Source: Lampris incognitus (taxonomy: Eukaryota; Chordata; Actinopteri; Lampriformes; Lampridae). From it: a stretch of DNA of 64,000 nucleotides. This document shows positions 21,812 through 62,999 of the stretch, piece after piece. Positions within the stretch are counted from its first letter, which is position 1. The number at the start of each line of letters is the position of its first letter. The notes under the pieces are model-generated. The model did no database searches and had not been told where the DNA came from. It saw nothing but the letters and a program-made list of their open reading frames with translations. Position numbers and translations under genes: made by a program. The DNA lies in NCBI RefSeq assembly GCF_029633865.1, contig NC_079215.1, positions 56,284,856-56,348,855 of the forward strand, read 5' to 3'.

Positions 21812-22440
21812 TACATGGATCTTTGAATGAGGGTGTAGAAAATATTGAGAAGGGGGATCCTATATGACGGGCACCCCAGACGTCCCTCTCCCCAGCAACG
21901 GCCTCCACCTCCTCCTGGGGGATCCCAATGTGTTCCCAGGCCAGATTGGACATGTAGCCCCTCCAGCGAGTTCTGGGTCTACCTCCGGGTCTCCTTCCAG
22001 TTAGCCATGCCCGGTAAACCTCCAAAGGAAGGTGCCCAGGAGGCCTCCTAATCAGACGCCCGAACCACCTCAACTGGCTCCTTTCGACGCGAAGGAGCAG
22101 CGGCTCTACTCCGAGCTCCATCCGGATGTCCGAGCTCCTCACCCTATCTCTAAGGCTGAGCCCAGACACCCTACAGAGGAAACTCATTTCAGCCTCTTGT
22201 ATCCGTGATCTCACCCTTTCGGTCAATACCCGAAGCTCATGACCATAGGTGAGGGTTGGCATGAAGACTGACTGGTAAACTGAGAGCTTTGCCTTCCGGC
22301 TCAGCTCCCTCTTCACCACAACGGTCCGGTACAACGTCCGCATTACTGCTGATGCTGCACCAATCCGCCTGTCAGTCTCCCGCTCCATCCTCCCCTCACT
22401 CGTGAACAAGACCCCGAGATACTTGAACTCCTTCACTCGA
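21812..22440 (-). mobile_element. 5'-truncated LINE, polyprotein C-terminus
   Basis: Minus-strand open frame of about 210 residues: [20 protein letters not shown], then RRIGAASAVMRTLYRTVVVK, LTYGHELRVLTERVRSRIQE and [20 protein letters not shown]. This is the region after the reverse transcriptase in a fish LINE. It is the best-preserved tail of the family also at 44455, 46576 and 60390. Confidence 0.88.
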
Positions 22441-22569
22441 GGAGCAGAATTTCCTGAACAACAAATGGCCGTGCTGAGGTAATAAAAACGGCGCCCTCTT
22501 TATACAACAAATTATTGTCATGTTTTCTCCATTAAGATAATTAGAGCTGTATCATGAAAGGGAACCACA

Positions 22570-25170
22570 GCAGTGTAGAAGAACAAGTTTATTTACAGTA
22601 CAACGAAAATCTACATTACACGGGTTTTCTAAAAACTATAAACTTATCTTTAAAAATGCATAAGGATTCTGATCATGGAAGTTCCTCCATTTCTTCAATC
22701 AACATTCAGAAATGACGTAGGTTGGTATACATTTTGCACGTCAGACTAACTAACGGAACAGGTACTAATCTATTCTGACTGATTTTGTAATTGTTTTTTC
22801 ATGATCGTGTGACATGCAAGTCTGCTTAGTCACCCAAAACAGTTGGACGAGCTAAAACAGAGACCCTGGAGTGCGGTCCGGTGGTTCTCGTTTAAATGGC
22901 TAACGAGTGTCAAAAGTGCACAGCACCCCTTCAGTCCGTTTTACTTGCATTAACCAGATCTTTTAGTAATTGGCTTTGATTCATTAACTTTAATATCCAA
23001 TTATAACGCAATGAGACGATCAAACGAACCAATCAGAGATTAAGATGGCCTAAACCAGTCAGGTCCACCCCCCCCTTTTCTCCCAATCGTACGTGGCCAA
23101 TTACCCTGTTTTTCCGAGTGGCCCGCTGGCTGCTCCACCCCCTCTGCCAATCCAGGGAGGGGCTACAGACAACCACATGCCTCTTCCCATACATGTGGAG
23201 TCGCCAGCCGCTTCTTTTCACCTGACAGTGAGGAGTTTCACCAGGGGGGCATAGCATGTGGGAGTATCACGCTATTCCCCTAAATTCCCCCCCCCAAACA
23301 GGCACCCTGACTGACCAGAGGAGGCGCTTTTGCAGCAACCAGGACATATACCCACACTCGGCTTCCCACCCACAGACACGGCCAATTGTGTCTGTAGGGA
23401 CGCCCGACCAAGCCGGAGGTAGCAAGGGGATTCGAACCGGCGATCCCCATGTTGGTAGGCAATGGAAGAGACCGCCACGCCACCCGGATGCCCAGGGTCC
23501 ACTTTTTTACACAATACGTTTGCTTTCAACTGCATTAAATATCACACTACCGTATAGGAGCAGAAAAGACGAAGGTCTACGAAGGGAAGAAGTGTCGGAA
23601 ATATTGGAAGTTAGATTCACGATATTGCCAGTGAACGGATCGTTCACTGTGATGTTGGCACAGAGCCAAGAGCGAGCACAAAAGCCTATTAACAACGGGA
23701 TTAAAACAGGTAAACCACATATCCCTTATTTTTTTTTGTAAGTATCAAGGCTATTAGCTAGCATGACGGTAAATTTCTATTATCGTTTAAATAAGAAAAT
23801 CCAAAGCCATGCAGATGACCTACGATATACCTGGCAGCAGAATACCTTTAGGAACCGTTTGATAAAAAGCCAAGACAAATTCAAAGACATACACGAACTT
23901 CTCTGCAGACACAAGTGGTACAGACAGACTAGTGTGACCCACTATCAGAACTACCAACAGGGCCACGCGGACTCCTAAAGAGTCATCTGGTTCCACTAAA
24001 AACACCGTGACCACGTCTGGCATTTCCTGACACCACAGCGGCCTCCTTCTCACCCATCCGACAGTGATAACTGGTCTCTGGATGTAAACGCCGTGTCAGC
24101 ACCACCCCTCCCCACTGCACGCCACGTTAACACAACGGCCCCCACCACCGTCCGCTTGTCGAAAAACAGGAGAACCGGATCTCAGGGTTGTGCTCGAGAC
24201 GGAAAGGCATGCTGAACAGAAAGCCCTGAAAGGAGTCATTTCCACTACAGAAACTGACTTAAACTTGCATTGAAAACTATCCGTAAGACTTCATTTCATC
24301 CCCTATGCAACGTATACTCAACTTACGATACGGGGAGATTTGCGTGATTGCGTACAAAATATACTGTCGTCATCCTACGTTTGAATTTATCTTAAAAATG
24401 ATCTTTTTTTTCTTCTTTTTTTAAAGAATTACATTCTGTTCAATCAACACTTATAAACATAACGGTTGCCATTCTGAGATTTCAGTAATTAATATTGAAC
24501 CATGTAAGTTTATAACTGTGATTAAGTGGTATAAAAATGCTATCCTTCCTTTAGTGCAATTTTTCTTTTTTCAAACTAGAGAAACACTGAGCAGCAAGTA
24601 GTGAACTGCTCTGATTTAAAAGCCAGTAATGTCAGCGTCTACAGGCACTGCAGTCTCTATAAAAATAATTCACAATGAAGAACCGGAACCAGAACCACCT
24701 CACTTCAGCGGTTCTGAGGCGAGAGCCATGGTGCCGAAATACTGAATCTAAAAACATGATGATTCTCCTTCATGGCTTCCTTATTATTGACATCATTTTT
24801 GAAAGAACAGCGCTACACTAAAACCACCGATGAATGGTAACAGGGAAAAGGGACAAGAAGAGGACCCTCTCTGGGCCCGTGTAGCTTCAGAGAATAACCC
24901 CCTTCCCGCGGAAAAGGGGGAACAGATTCGGTAGTCCGAGCATGGAAAGTCCCGACATCCTCTGGTTATCGCCAGTCGACGGGCAAGGCATCAAGGCTTT
25001 GTCTTAAAATGGATGGCTTGTGTTCATGAACAGTACACGTTGTGTGCATAAATGCACAATGCGCATTTGTGTCTTTTGTGTATTCTTGACTTCGCCGCCG
25101 TTCGCTTGTATGGGTAACACGCAAACCAGCGTGCACATACATTAGCATGTATGTATACCGCATGTTCGTC
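22570..25170 (-). other. slk: Probable SLK 3' UTR
   Basis: Non-coding sequence after the SLK stop with few repeats apart from one SINE. A minus-strand AATAAA (plus 22588-22593) just before the next LINE marks the most likely poly(A) site, which would give a 3' UTR of about 2.6 kb. Mammalian SLK also has a long 3' UTR. The end is inferred, not shown. Confidence 0.45.
23060..23493 (-). mobile_element. SINE group A within the likely SLK 3' UTR
   Basis: The minus-strand head (gggcatccgggtggcgtggc) with a B box (ggttcgaatcc, plus 23433-23443), then the body (ggccaattgtgtctgtaggg) and the tail ggggaatagcgtgatactcc onward. Confidence 0.8.
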
Positions 25171-55449
<30,279 letters not shown>

Positions 55450-55591
55450 ATGACAACACCGACCGCGGCTACAATGGACCCAGAAGCGGAGCCCCCCTCG
55501 TTGCTGTGGGGATCGGATCCGGTCTTCGCCGCTTTCGCCAGGCTGTATGTCAAAGACATCCTGGAGATGCGGGAGTCGTGTCAGGTGCCAG
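55450..55591 (+). CDS. stn1: STN1 exon 1 (coding part)
   Basis: 142 coding bases; ends one base into the Gly codon of QVPG at donor gtgtgc. Confidence 0.92.
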
Positions 55592-58500
55592 GTGTGCGCA
55601 GTTTAACCACTTTGTGTAGATGTGGCTAGATTACATGTGTCCTTATCATCGGTTCGCCGTTGAATTTAAATGTGCACTGTTTACACCAGAAGTCGAACTG
55701 TTCGCAAGCGTGGTCACTTCTTCAGGACAAATCGATACCATTATGTGGAATGATCGTGCGCAGCGGTGTGTACCAGTGGCGGCTGGTGCTAAAAATGTTG
55801 GGGGGGGGCGCAGCGCACCTGACCGCTGCTTTAATGTCCACAGAGTTGTTAAGAAGGACGATGCAGCCTATGGATCAGTGTTTCCCAACCCAGTCCGCAA
55901 GGAACCCCTATCCTGCAGATTTCCATTGTAACTGTAACCGGTTATTTTCTTGCCCGGTGCGGGATTCGATATGGGGTGTACTGCACCACAAGGCGACATC
56001 ACTAACCGCTCGGCTAAAGGGTCCTAACGGGTCTTATTAGTAGTTTACAGTCGTCACCCTCCCCGGAAGCGCGCCCTCGCGCTTTGTTCTTCACGCGCTC
56101 CGAAGAGACTTCTGAGGATCTGCACACTTCCGGATCCCACCGCTGCCACCAATGTAACCGGTTATTTTCTTGCCCGGTGCGGGATTCGATACGGGGTGTA
56201 CTGCACCACAAGGCGCTAACCGCTCGGCTAAAGGGTCAGATCCGTTAGCTAGGGGCTAACGTGTCTTATTAGTAGTTTACATAACCCTGCATAGGTAGCC
56301 CTGCTTGTACTTACTCAACCAATCATATCGTAGCAATTAATTATGCAAGGTGTGCAACGTCTGACATAATTCATTGCTGATTGGTTGAATAACCACAAAC
56401 GGGTACCTGTTCAGGGTTGCAAAGAAAATCTGCAGGATAGGGGTTCCTTGAGGACTGGGTTGGGAAACACTGCTATAGATTTTTATCAGGGTTCGTGGAC
56501 GGTGGGTGATTGACAGTCGAGACGAGGCATCACGGTGGGTGCAGGGGCAGATCTACAGGGTGGCAAGGGGTGGCAGCTGCCACCTCTGGGACACAGTCTT
56601 GCCACCCCAGGAAAAAAATCTCTAGATCCACCACTGGGTGGGTGTGAACATGATTGACAGCCACGAGAATTGTCCAATCATATTAGACCAACAAAAAAAC
56701 ATTAAAACAATACAAATTCGCTGCCAATAAAAGGGCGCACAGAACGGCGCCCCTAGAAAACTCTGAAGAAGCCAATTAGACGGCAGCCTCAGGTCACCTG
56801 CTCGCCACAAGTTTGAGGGCTTGCATAAGGTATCGTTTGGCCGGCGCCCCTCACGCCGGAAGTATACGTATTCAGACAGAAATCAGCCAAATACCATTGA
56901 CAGGCGCTCACAGACTGAATAACACATTTATTTCATAATTATTTGCATTATACAACTAAATTATATTGAACACGTTGAAGCAGCTTTTCATCTCTTAATA
57001 TTTGAAGGGGGCGGCGCCCCAGCGCCCTGTACTGGCCAGCTGCCACTGGGTACTATTATACTGTCAGAATGTGTTCAGGTGTTTGGCATAGAATAGAATG
57101 TGGTCACACGATGGGTGAGAGGTGGTCGGAACACAGATGGGCTCAAATACATCAAAAAGTATCTTGTTACAAATACTTGCTCGTCAAATGTATCAAAGTA
57201 AAATACTGGTATGAGAACATGTATTTAAGTAAAATACAACTAATTTGTAATTTGAAAATAGAAAAATACATTCTATATAAACTGATATCACATTTTAGGC
57301 ATTTAGTAGCTTCTATGGGTCTGACCTTAACCCCCCTGCATTGAAAAGATGAGCTCTGCTAATTTCCCCACATCATAGATTTTGAAGTGGTCAATCAGGA
57401 TATCTTAGAGGTGGGAGGCTGCGAATTCAAGGGTGCATGCTGGGTGGTCTCTGTCAGTCAAAGCGACCATTGACTGAGTGAACAGCCAATTGAAATGCAA
57501 CCGCGGGAACTGAACAGTTAGGCCATGGCGATGAACTAGTTCTTTCAGAAGACAATAAGACTGGGCATTTAGCAGGTGCCTTTTCCAAGAGCGATAACTA
57601 TCAGGATTCAGGAACATTTATTTGTCATTTCATTTCAGGCACTTGCATACATGAATTGAAACGAACTATCGTTTCCCCCAGCCCACAGCAGTGCAACACA
57701 AAGACAAAAACACATCCAAACTACAAGAACACATAATATCCAAACTACGAAAGACTACAAAAACTACAAAAACACATATATCCATCCATCCATCCCTCCC
57801 TCCATTATCCAAACTGCTTATCCTGCTCTCAGGGTTGCGGGGACTCTGGAGCCTATCCCAGCAGTCATTGGGCGGCAGATGGGCAAACACCCTCGGCAGG
57901 CGGGCAGATACCCTGGACAGGCCGCCAGGCCATCATGTCCAAAAACCAAAATTCACTGTCCAAGAGGGCAAATGCCAGCCAGGATGACTGTCGGAACTGC
58001 CGGTCTGCATGGGCTAGCAGTTAGCTTAGCCTGCCCCGCTTCCGCATCCTGTCAGACCACTCTCGGTGCTTCCTCTTTGGGTGCAGCCCCAGGCAGGGCC
58101 ATGGTCTTTGGGCCCATGCATGGATGGTACTGGGTGAGGCCGCCCCAAACGTGAGTTCGTGCCACCATCTTCCCGCACCAGAAGCATGGGCAGTATAAAT
58201 GCAGTGGAGTAAGTAAATTTCTGAGATCTCCAACTTTACAAGCAACCAATTTAAGGAGTACAAAAGACACATAACAGTACCATTACAGCAGAGTGTGATA
58301 CAGTATAAAATAGTAGGAGAAAGAGAAGCATGCCCCCTTCTCCCCCCAATTCCAACAACAACCTAAAAAGAGTATACTTCTTTGTGTACCCCCTAACACT
58401 GCTGTCCTTCCATATCCGTTTCAGTTTTTTTCAGCACAACTAATATCTAACAATTTATTTTTCATATTTCAGTTTTAGTTGTTTTTCAGCACAACTAATT

Positions 58501-61500
58501 TCTCATGATGTATCCCACATATGGGATACACATAGTATGTATATGTGTATCCCATGTTCAAACAGAGCAGTTTGTTTTTGTGAAGTCCTGGATTTTTTTG
58601 CTTTTCCAACTGGCAAATTCCTTTTCATGGTCTTCAAATTCCTTTGTTTTGTCAGGGTGCATTTATTTCAAGTGGATTTTAAAAGTTGATGTCGCTGAGT
58701 GTCAGCTGTGCACTAGCTTTCATTTGGGATCTGCAACACTGTTTGGAAGTATTTCCCATCCAGCATTGCACATTTGAGCATTGGTGTGGCTTCTTCTGTA
58801 GATGTGGCAGATGATGGGCCAGCCTGGCCAGGCTCTGATGGTTCATTGTCACTCATCCCCTGAGATGACTGACTTCTACCTAAAGATATATGAAGATGCC
58901 ATTAAATTGATAAAAACACTAACAAGTCACATAATAGACACTAAAATGCAGTCCTTTATGTGTTACTTAAGCATGTGCAGGATATGTATGAGGGAAGTGT
59001 GACAGTGGTGAGGTGTGTGGTTGGAATGACAGATGGGTTCAAGGTGGAGGTGGGATTACATCAAGGATCGGCTCTGAGCCCTTTCCTGTTTGCAATGGTG
59101 ATGGACGAGATCAGACAGGAGTCTCTGTGGACTATGATGTTTGCGGATGACAATATGATCTGTAGCGAGAGTAGGGTGCAGGTTGAGGAGAGCCTGGAGA
59201 GGTGGAAGTATGCATCAGGAATGAGGTACCCTTGGACCAAGGAAGTGTATCTAATACGTCTCCCTTTGGAGGAGGATTTTGGCTCTCTTACCACCTCTCT
59301 GTGGCATCTTCACCGACTCAATGCCCATGTAATGTAGCTCACTCACATTGCTATTAAAGTTTCTAGCAACCGATGATTTATTGTGATTATGATAGTTTTT
59401 AAGTCTCGTTTTGTTTTCCCAACATGATATAAATTACATGGGCATTTTAACAGATGAACCACATATGTAGCATTACATATGATTCTGCCCCTAACCTTTA
59501 TGTCAGCCCCAGACTTCGGATGAGTGAATTGATTACCCTTAATCATAGAATAACAGTGTATACGATTGTGACAAGGAAGATTACCACTATGGATCTGAGA
59601 CGAAAAGTGAGTGGACCTCCTATGCAAATCTGACTTAACCAGGTAACCACGTAAATTGGAAGACCTCTTACAAAAATATTTTGGCGGAGTTTGAAATGTG
59701 CTTGCAATTTGAGGGTCACTTTCCAATATGTGCCAATATCTACTTATCAACTTAATATTTAGATATAGGACTATAGGTGGATACAAATGCAAGACCCTGA
59801 GAAGACATGTCCCTAGAACTAGGTGTCAGTAAATCAGACCGCAGAACTTGTCATACCTTATTAAAATTGTTGTCCAATAATGTATCCCCATATCCCCTTA
59901 TTTTAAAATTGGAACAAAGATATTAAGCTTGTGACTCAAAAGATTAATCAGAATTACAAATATGTCTGCTGCGATGGCCTGGCGGCCTGTCCAGGGTGTT
60001 TCCCCACCTGCCGCACAATGACTGCTGGGATAGGCTCCAGCAACCCTGAGCAGGATAAACGGTTTGGATAATAGATGGAAATATGTGTAATCCTCAGTAC
60101 TTGACTCTATGGCAGACTTCTTTTTAATACTGGTAAATGATACTTGTAGAAATGTAGTTCCATCAGCTTCCTTTTTATATACTTAAATATGTATGAGTTC
60201 CCCTTTTTTTTGACCAAAACTTCCAAAAATGAAAAGTGTTCCACATCACAACACACTGTAAAATTGATGTATTCCTTTCTTGAATTCATGAAAGCATAGA
60301 ACTCATTTGTCTTTTGCATTACCAATCCAAATCAAAAGTTTAATCAATATACTTAATATACTAAATATATATATATGATATTATAATTCGGTTGGCCTCA
60401 AGGAAGTTCTGGCAAACCATCCAGTGACTCAGGAAATGGAAGCAGGGCTTGACTCAGGCTGTGTTCAGCTGGGGGAGGGAGCTGTTGACCCGGACTGGGG
60501 ATGTTGTTGAGCGGTGGAAAGAACACTTTGAGGAACTCCTGAACCTGGCTAACACGTCCTCAGTGGAGGAGGTAGAGTCTGAAGACTCAGGGGAAGGCCC
60601 ACCCATTTCCCTGGCAGAGGTCTCTGAGATAGTTTAGATGCTCCACGGTGGCAAGGCGCCGGGTGTGGATGAGATTTGCCCTGAGATGCTGAAGGCTCTG
60701 GATATTGTTGAGCTGTCTTGGCTGACACGCTTCTTCAGTGTCGCATGGGGGTCGGGGTCAGTACATGAGGAGTGGCAGACTGGGGTGGTGGTTCCCATAT
60801 TTAAAAAGGGGGACTGGAGGGTGTGCTCCAATTATTGGGGCATCACATTGCTCAGCCTCCCTGGGAAAGTCTATTCTGGGGTGCTGGAACGACGGCTCCG
60901 ACTGATTGTTGAACCTCAGATCCAGGAGGAACAATGCAGATTCTGTCCTGGCCGTGGAACAATTGAACAACTCTTTACCCTTGTGGAAGTGCTGAAGGGG
61001 GCATGGGAGTTTGACCAGCCAGTCTACGTGTGTTTTGTGGACTTACGACTGCGTACCCGGGGCACTCTGTGGGGGGGTACTGCGGGAGTAGGGGGTACCA
61101 GGGCAGTTCCTACAAGCCATCCGGTCCTTGTGTAACCAAAGTGAGGGCTGTGTCCACATTCTCGGCACAAAGTCAAACACGTTTTCGTGGGTGTCGGGCT
61201 CCACCAAGGTTGTCCCTTGTCTCTGATTCTGTTTGTGATATTTAGGGACAGGATCTTAAGGTGCAACCAAGGTGAGGACTGTGTCCATTTTGGGAACCTC
61301 AGAATTGCATCTCTACTCTTCGCAGATGATGCGGTTTTGTTGGCTTCATCAGAACGCGGCCTCCAGCACACACTGGGGCGGTTTGCGGGTGAGTGTGAAA
61401 TGGCCGAGATGAGAGTCAGTGCCTCCCAAGTGTGAGGCCCTGGTTCTCTGCTGGAAAATGGTGGATTGCTCCCTCCAGGTTGGGGGATGAGTTGTTGCCT

Positions 61501-62641
61501 CAAGTGAAGGAGTTCAAGTATCTCGGGGTCTTATTCATGAGTGAGGGTAGGATGGAGCAGGAGATTGACAGGCAGATTGGCGCAGCAACAGCAGTAATGC
61601 TGACGTTGTACCAGACCGTTGTGGTGAAGAGGGAGCTGAGCTGGAAGGCAAAGCTCTCAATTTACCAGTCAATCTTTGTTCCAACCCTCACCTATGGTCA
61701 TGAGCTTTGGGTAGTGACCGAAAGGTTGAAATCGTGGATACAAGCGGCTGAAATGAGTTTCCTCTGTAGGGTGTCTGGGCTTAGCCTTAGTGATAGCATG
61801 AGGTGCCCAGACATCCGCAGGGAGCTCAAAGTACAGCCGCTGCTCCTTTGGGTCAAAAGGAGCCAATTGAGGTAGTTCGGGCATCTGATTAGGATGCTTC
61901 CTGGGCGCCTTCCTTTGGAGGTTTACCAGGCATGGCCAACTGGGAGGAGACCCTGCGGTAGACCCAGAACTTGTTGGAGGGACTACATGTCCAATCTGGC
62001 CTGGGAACACTTTGGAATCCCCCAGGAGGAGGTGGAGGGCGTTGCTGGGGACAGGGACGTCTTGAGTGCCCTACTTAGCTTGTTGCCACCGTGACACGAC
62101 CCCGGAGAAGTGGCTGATGATGAGATGATTATTTGAAATGAATGCATGCATGTCAAAGATGCAAGTCTATAACAGCAGTACAGGGGAAGTTTACTTTTGC
62201 TTGCCTATTTACAAGATTTATTGCTGTCCCTGTGAATATATCTTTTCTAAATTCTGGTAATGAGCAGGTGTGACCCAGTGTACTTACTCTGACCTTGATG
62301 TAATATCTCATACTGTGTGTGATGGTACTAAATGTCTGTGAATGTTCTCATTCATCCAGGTCATGGTTATCCAAAGGAGTGTAATCAAGTGCAACGTTGC
62401 ACTTGATTAAACTCCTTTGGACAGTGCTAAACTTTACTGCCAAGATAGTGCTCTGTCAATGATTCTTTTTGGTGCATATACTGCATACTTCACTATCTGT
62501 TTGATATACATGTTTTGTGTGTTCTCTCTGATTTTCCTGTTGTAGGCATTTACTTGTACAATTCACATCCAATTTACAAAGTCGATGTGCTTGGAACAGT
62601 TGTTTACAAGAGAGAGAGAGAAAACTTCTTCTGTTACGGAG
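55450..62641 (+). CDS. stn1: CST complex subunit STN1 (OBFC1), exons 1-2, continues beyond window
   Basis: STN1 binds single-stranded telomeric DNA with CTC1 and TEN1 and recruits DNA polymerase alpha-primase for C-strand fill-in. Exon 1 (55450-55591) encodes the N-terminus through [20 protein letters not shown] and [16 protein letters not shown]. Exon 2 (62546-62641) continues [20 protein letters not shown] and [12 protein letters not shown], the start of the OB fold. Both closely match human STN1 (SLLWGLDPVF, QVPG, NGHPIKQVDVLGTV). Junctions: gtgtgc donor, ttgtag acceptor, gtaagg donor. A start at 55474 (better Kozak, acaATGg) is equally possible. Further in-frame codons upstream to 55327 lack family support. 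Intron 1 is 7 kb and packed with transposons. Confidence 0.95.
55876..56472. mobile_element. hAT MITE with long inverted repeats, inside copy 2
   Basis: Ends cagtgtttcccaacccagtc and gactgggttgggaaacactg. The inverted repeats extend about 70 bp (aaggaacccctatcctgcag / ctgcaggataggggttcctt). The flanking 8-bp copies ctatggat (55868-55875) and ctatagat (56473-56480) differ by one base. Without the TRIM it would be about 245 bp. Confidence 0.9.
55933..56281 (-). mobile_element. TRIM: miniature LTR retrotransposon with tRNA-like LTRs
   Basis: Two direct repeats, 55933-56049 (117 bp) and 56153-56281 (129 bp), surround 103 bp. On the minus strand each repeat begins TGTAAACTA and ends GGTTACA (TG...CA). 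One base after the 5' repeat is tggtggcagcggtgggat (56151-56134), an apparently perfect 18-base complement to the 3' end of vertebrate tRNA-Leu (AAG/TAG). A purine-rich ggggaggg lies near the 3' repeat. TAAC is duplicated at 55929-55932 and 56282-56285. Inside each LTR is a tRNA-like unit: A box tagccgagcgg and B-box-like gtatcgaatcc 27 bases apart (28 bp plus an insertion in the other copy). No coding capacity. Confidence 0.85.
56542..56636. mobile_element. 95-bp hAT MITE with perfect 8-bp duplication
   Basis: Ends caggggcagatcta and tagatccaccactg; ggtgggtg at 56534-56541 and 56637-56644. It inserted into the copy 2 hAT-like element, and copy 1 lacks it at the matching site. Confidence 0.92.
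57049..57666. other. STN1 intron 1, no gene recognised
   Basis: No coding or named repeat signal. Confidence 0.35.
57667..58160 (-). mobile_element. LINE N-terminal fragment, interrupted by a SINE
   Basis: Inverse of 21050-21380. The minus strand reads [18 protein letters not shown] and related text seen upstream of the endonuclease in fish LINEs. A minus-strand group B SINE fragment (57781-57934, ccattatccaaactgcttat to ggacaggccgccaggcca) splits it. Confidence 0.65.
58161..58899. other. STN1 intron 1, no gene recognised
   Basis: AT-rich; no gene or repeat family recognised. Confidence 0.35.
58960..59335 (+). mobile_element. RTE-type LINE reverse-transcriptase fragment
   Basis: [20 protein letters not shown], then [20 protein letters not shown] and [14 protein letters not shown], holding the FADD catalytic motif. 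The frame is lost after about 59250. Same family as 17310-17835 and 63000-64000. Confidence 0.85.
59343..60330 (-). mobile_element. Penelope-like element, RT end and GIY-YIG region
   Basis: Minus strand: [14 protein letters not shown] reverse-transcriptase text with [20 protein letters not shown] (60325-60107), then [37 protein letters not shown] and KTKRDL (59792-59343), a GIY-YIG-like core. It is broken by stops, a deletion and a plus-strand SINE group B fragment (59968-60078). Confidence 0.75.
60390..62135 (+). mobile_element. Long LINE copy, most of the reverse transcriptase, frameshifted
   Basis: Frames in order: [20 protein letters not shown] (60449), [20 protein letters not shown] (60638), [30 protein letters not shown], then [40 protein letters not shown] (FADD intact), [20 protein letters not shown] and, after a stop at 61873, [20 protein letters not shown]. 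Frame changes near 61050, 61190 and 61432. It is the longest of four copies of this family here. Confidence 0.92.
62371..62420. repeat. 50-bp near-perfect palindrome
   Basis: Arms of 25 bp, ccaaaggagtgtaatcaagt... and its inverse ending ttaaactcctttgg, with a single mismatched pair and no loop; the centre is caacgttg. Confidence 0.97.
62546..62641 (+). CDS. stn1: STN1 exon 2, OB-fold start
   Basis: 96 bases, acceptor cctgttgtag, donor gtaagg; phase fits exon 1. Confidence 0.95.
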
Positions 62642-62699
62642 GTAAGGTAGCTCGCTCATCCGTTTCTATACAATATATAACATACATAATTACAGTTTA

Positions 62700-62950
62700 T
62701 ATAGAGTGGGGTGCAAAAATTTTGGCCCCCCTGGTCAAAATGCCTTTTACAATTAATATCTACAGGAACAGAAACTAACAAGACCTCAAAATGGAAAAAA
62801 AGCTAAATAGACATATTTCTTAAAATTTAAAAGCAAGATTACATTTATTTTCAATTTTTACAGTTCCAAATAATAAAAAGGAAAAAGACCCCATGCAAAA
62901 GTTTGGGAACCCTGTCAGTTAGTATTGTGTAACTCCTCCTCAGGCACATA
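62700..62950. mobile_element. Possible DNA-transposon remnant
   Basis: gggtgcaaaaattttggccc near the start and gcaaaagtttgggaaccctg near the end look like a terminal repeat family common in fish; exact ends are not clear. Confidence 0.35.
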
Positions 62951-62999
62951 TAGCAGCTTGCAAACGTTTCCTGTAGAAGAAGAAGAAGTTACTTTGTCA

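Larger units (their letters stand above)
55774..57048 (-). mobile_element. hAT-like non-autonomous element, copy 2, host of a nest
   Basis: Outer ends cagtggcggctggtgct (left) and actggccagctgccactg (right) are inverted. Once the insertions at 55876-56472 and 56542-56636 are removed, its reverse complement follows copy 1 (11322-11840) throughout, e.g. gatgcctcgtctcgactgtc, caaacgataccttatg and ggcgctggggcgccgccccc. No clear 8-bp duplication remains at its outer edges. Confidence 0.8.

Noticed and set aside
21812..22440. 210-codon frame as a host gene
   Set aside because: Text matches three other copies in the window and is the C-terminus of a LINE polyprotein.
56151..56240. A genuine tRNA gene on the minus strand at the tRNA-like block
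   Set aside because: It lacks a convincing anticodon stem and acceptor pairing, occurs as part of both LTR copies, and the B box is imperfect.
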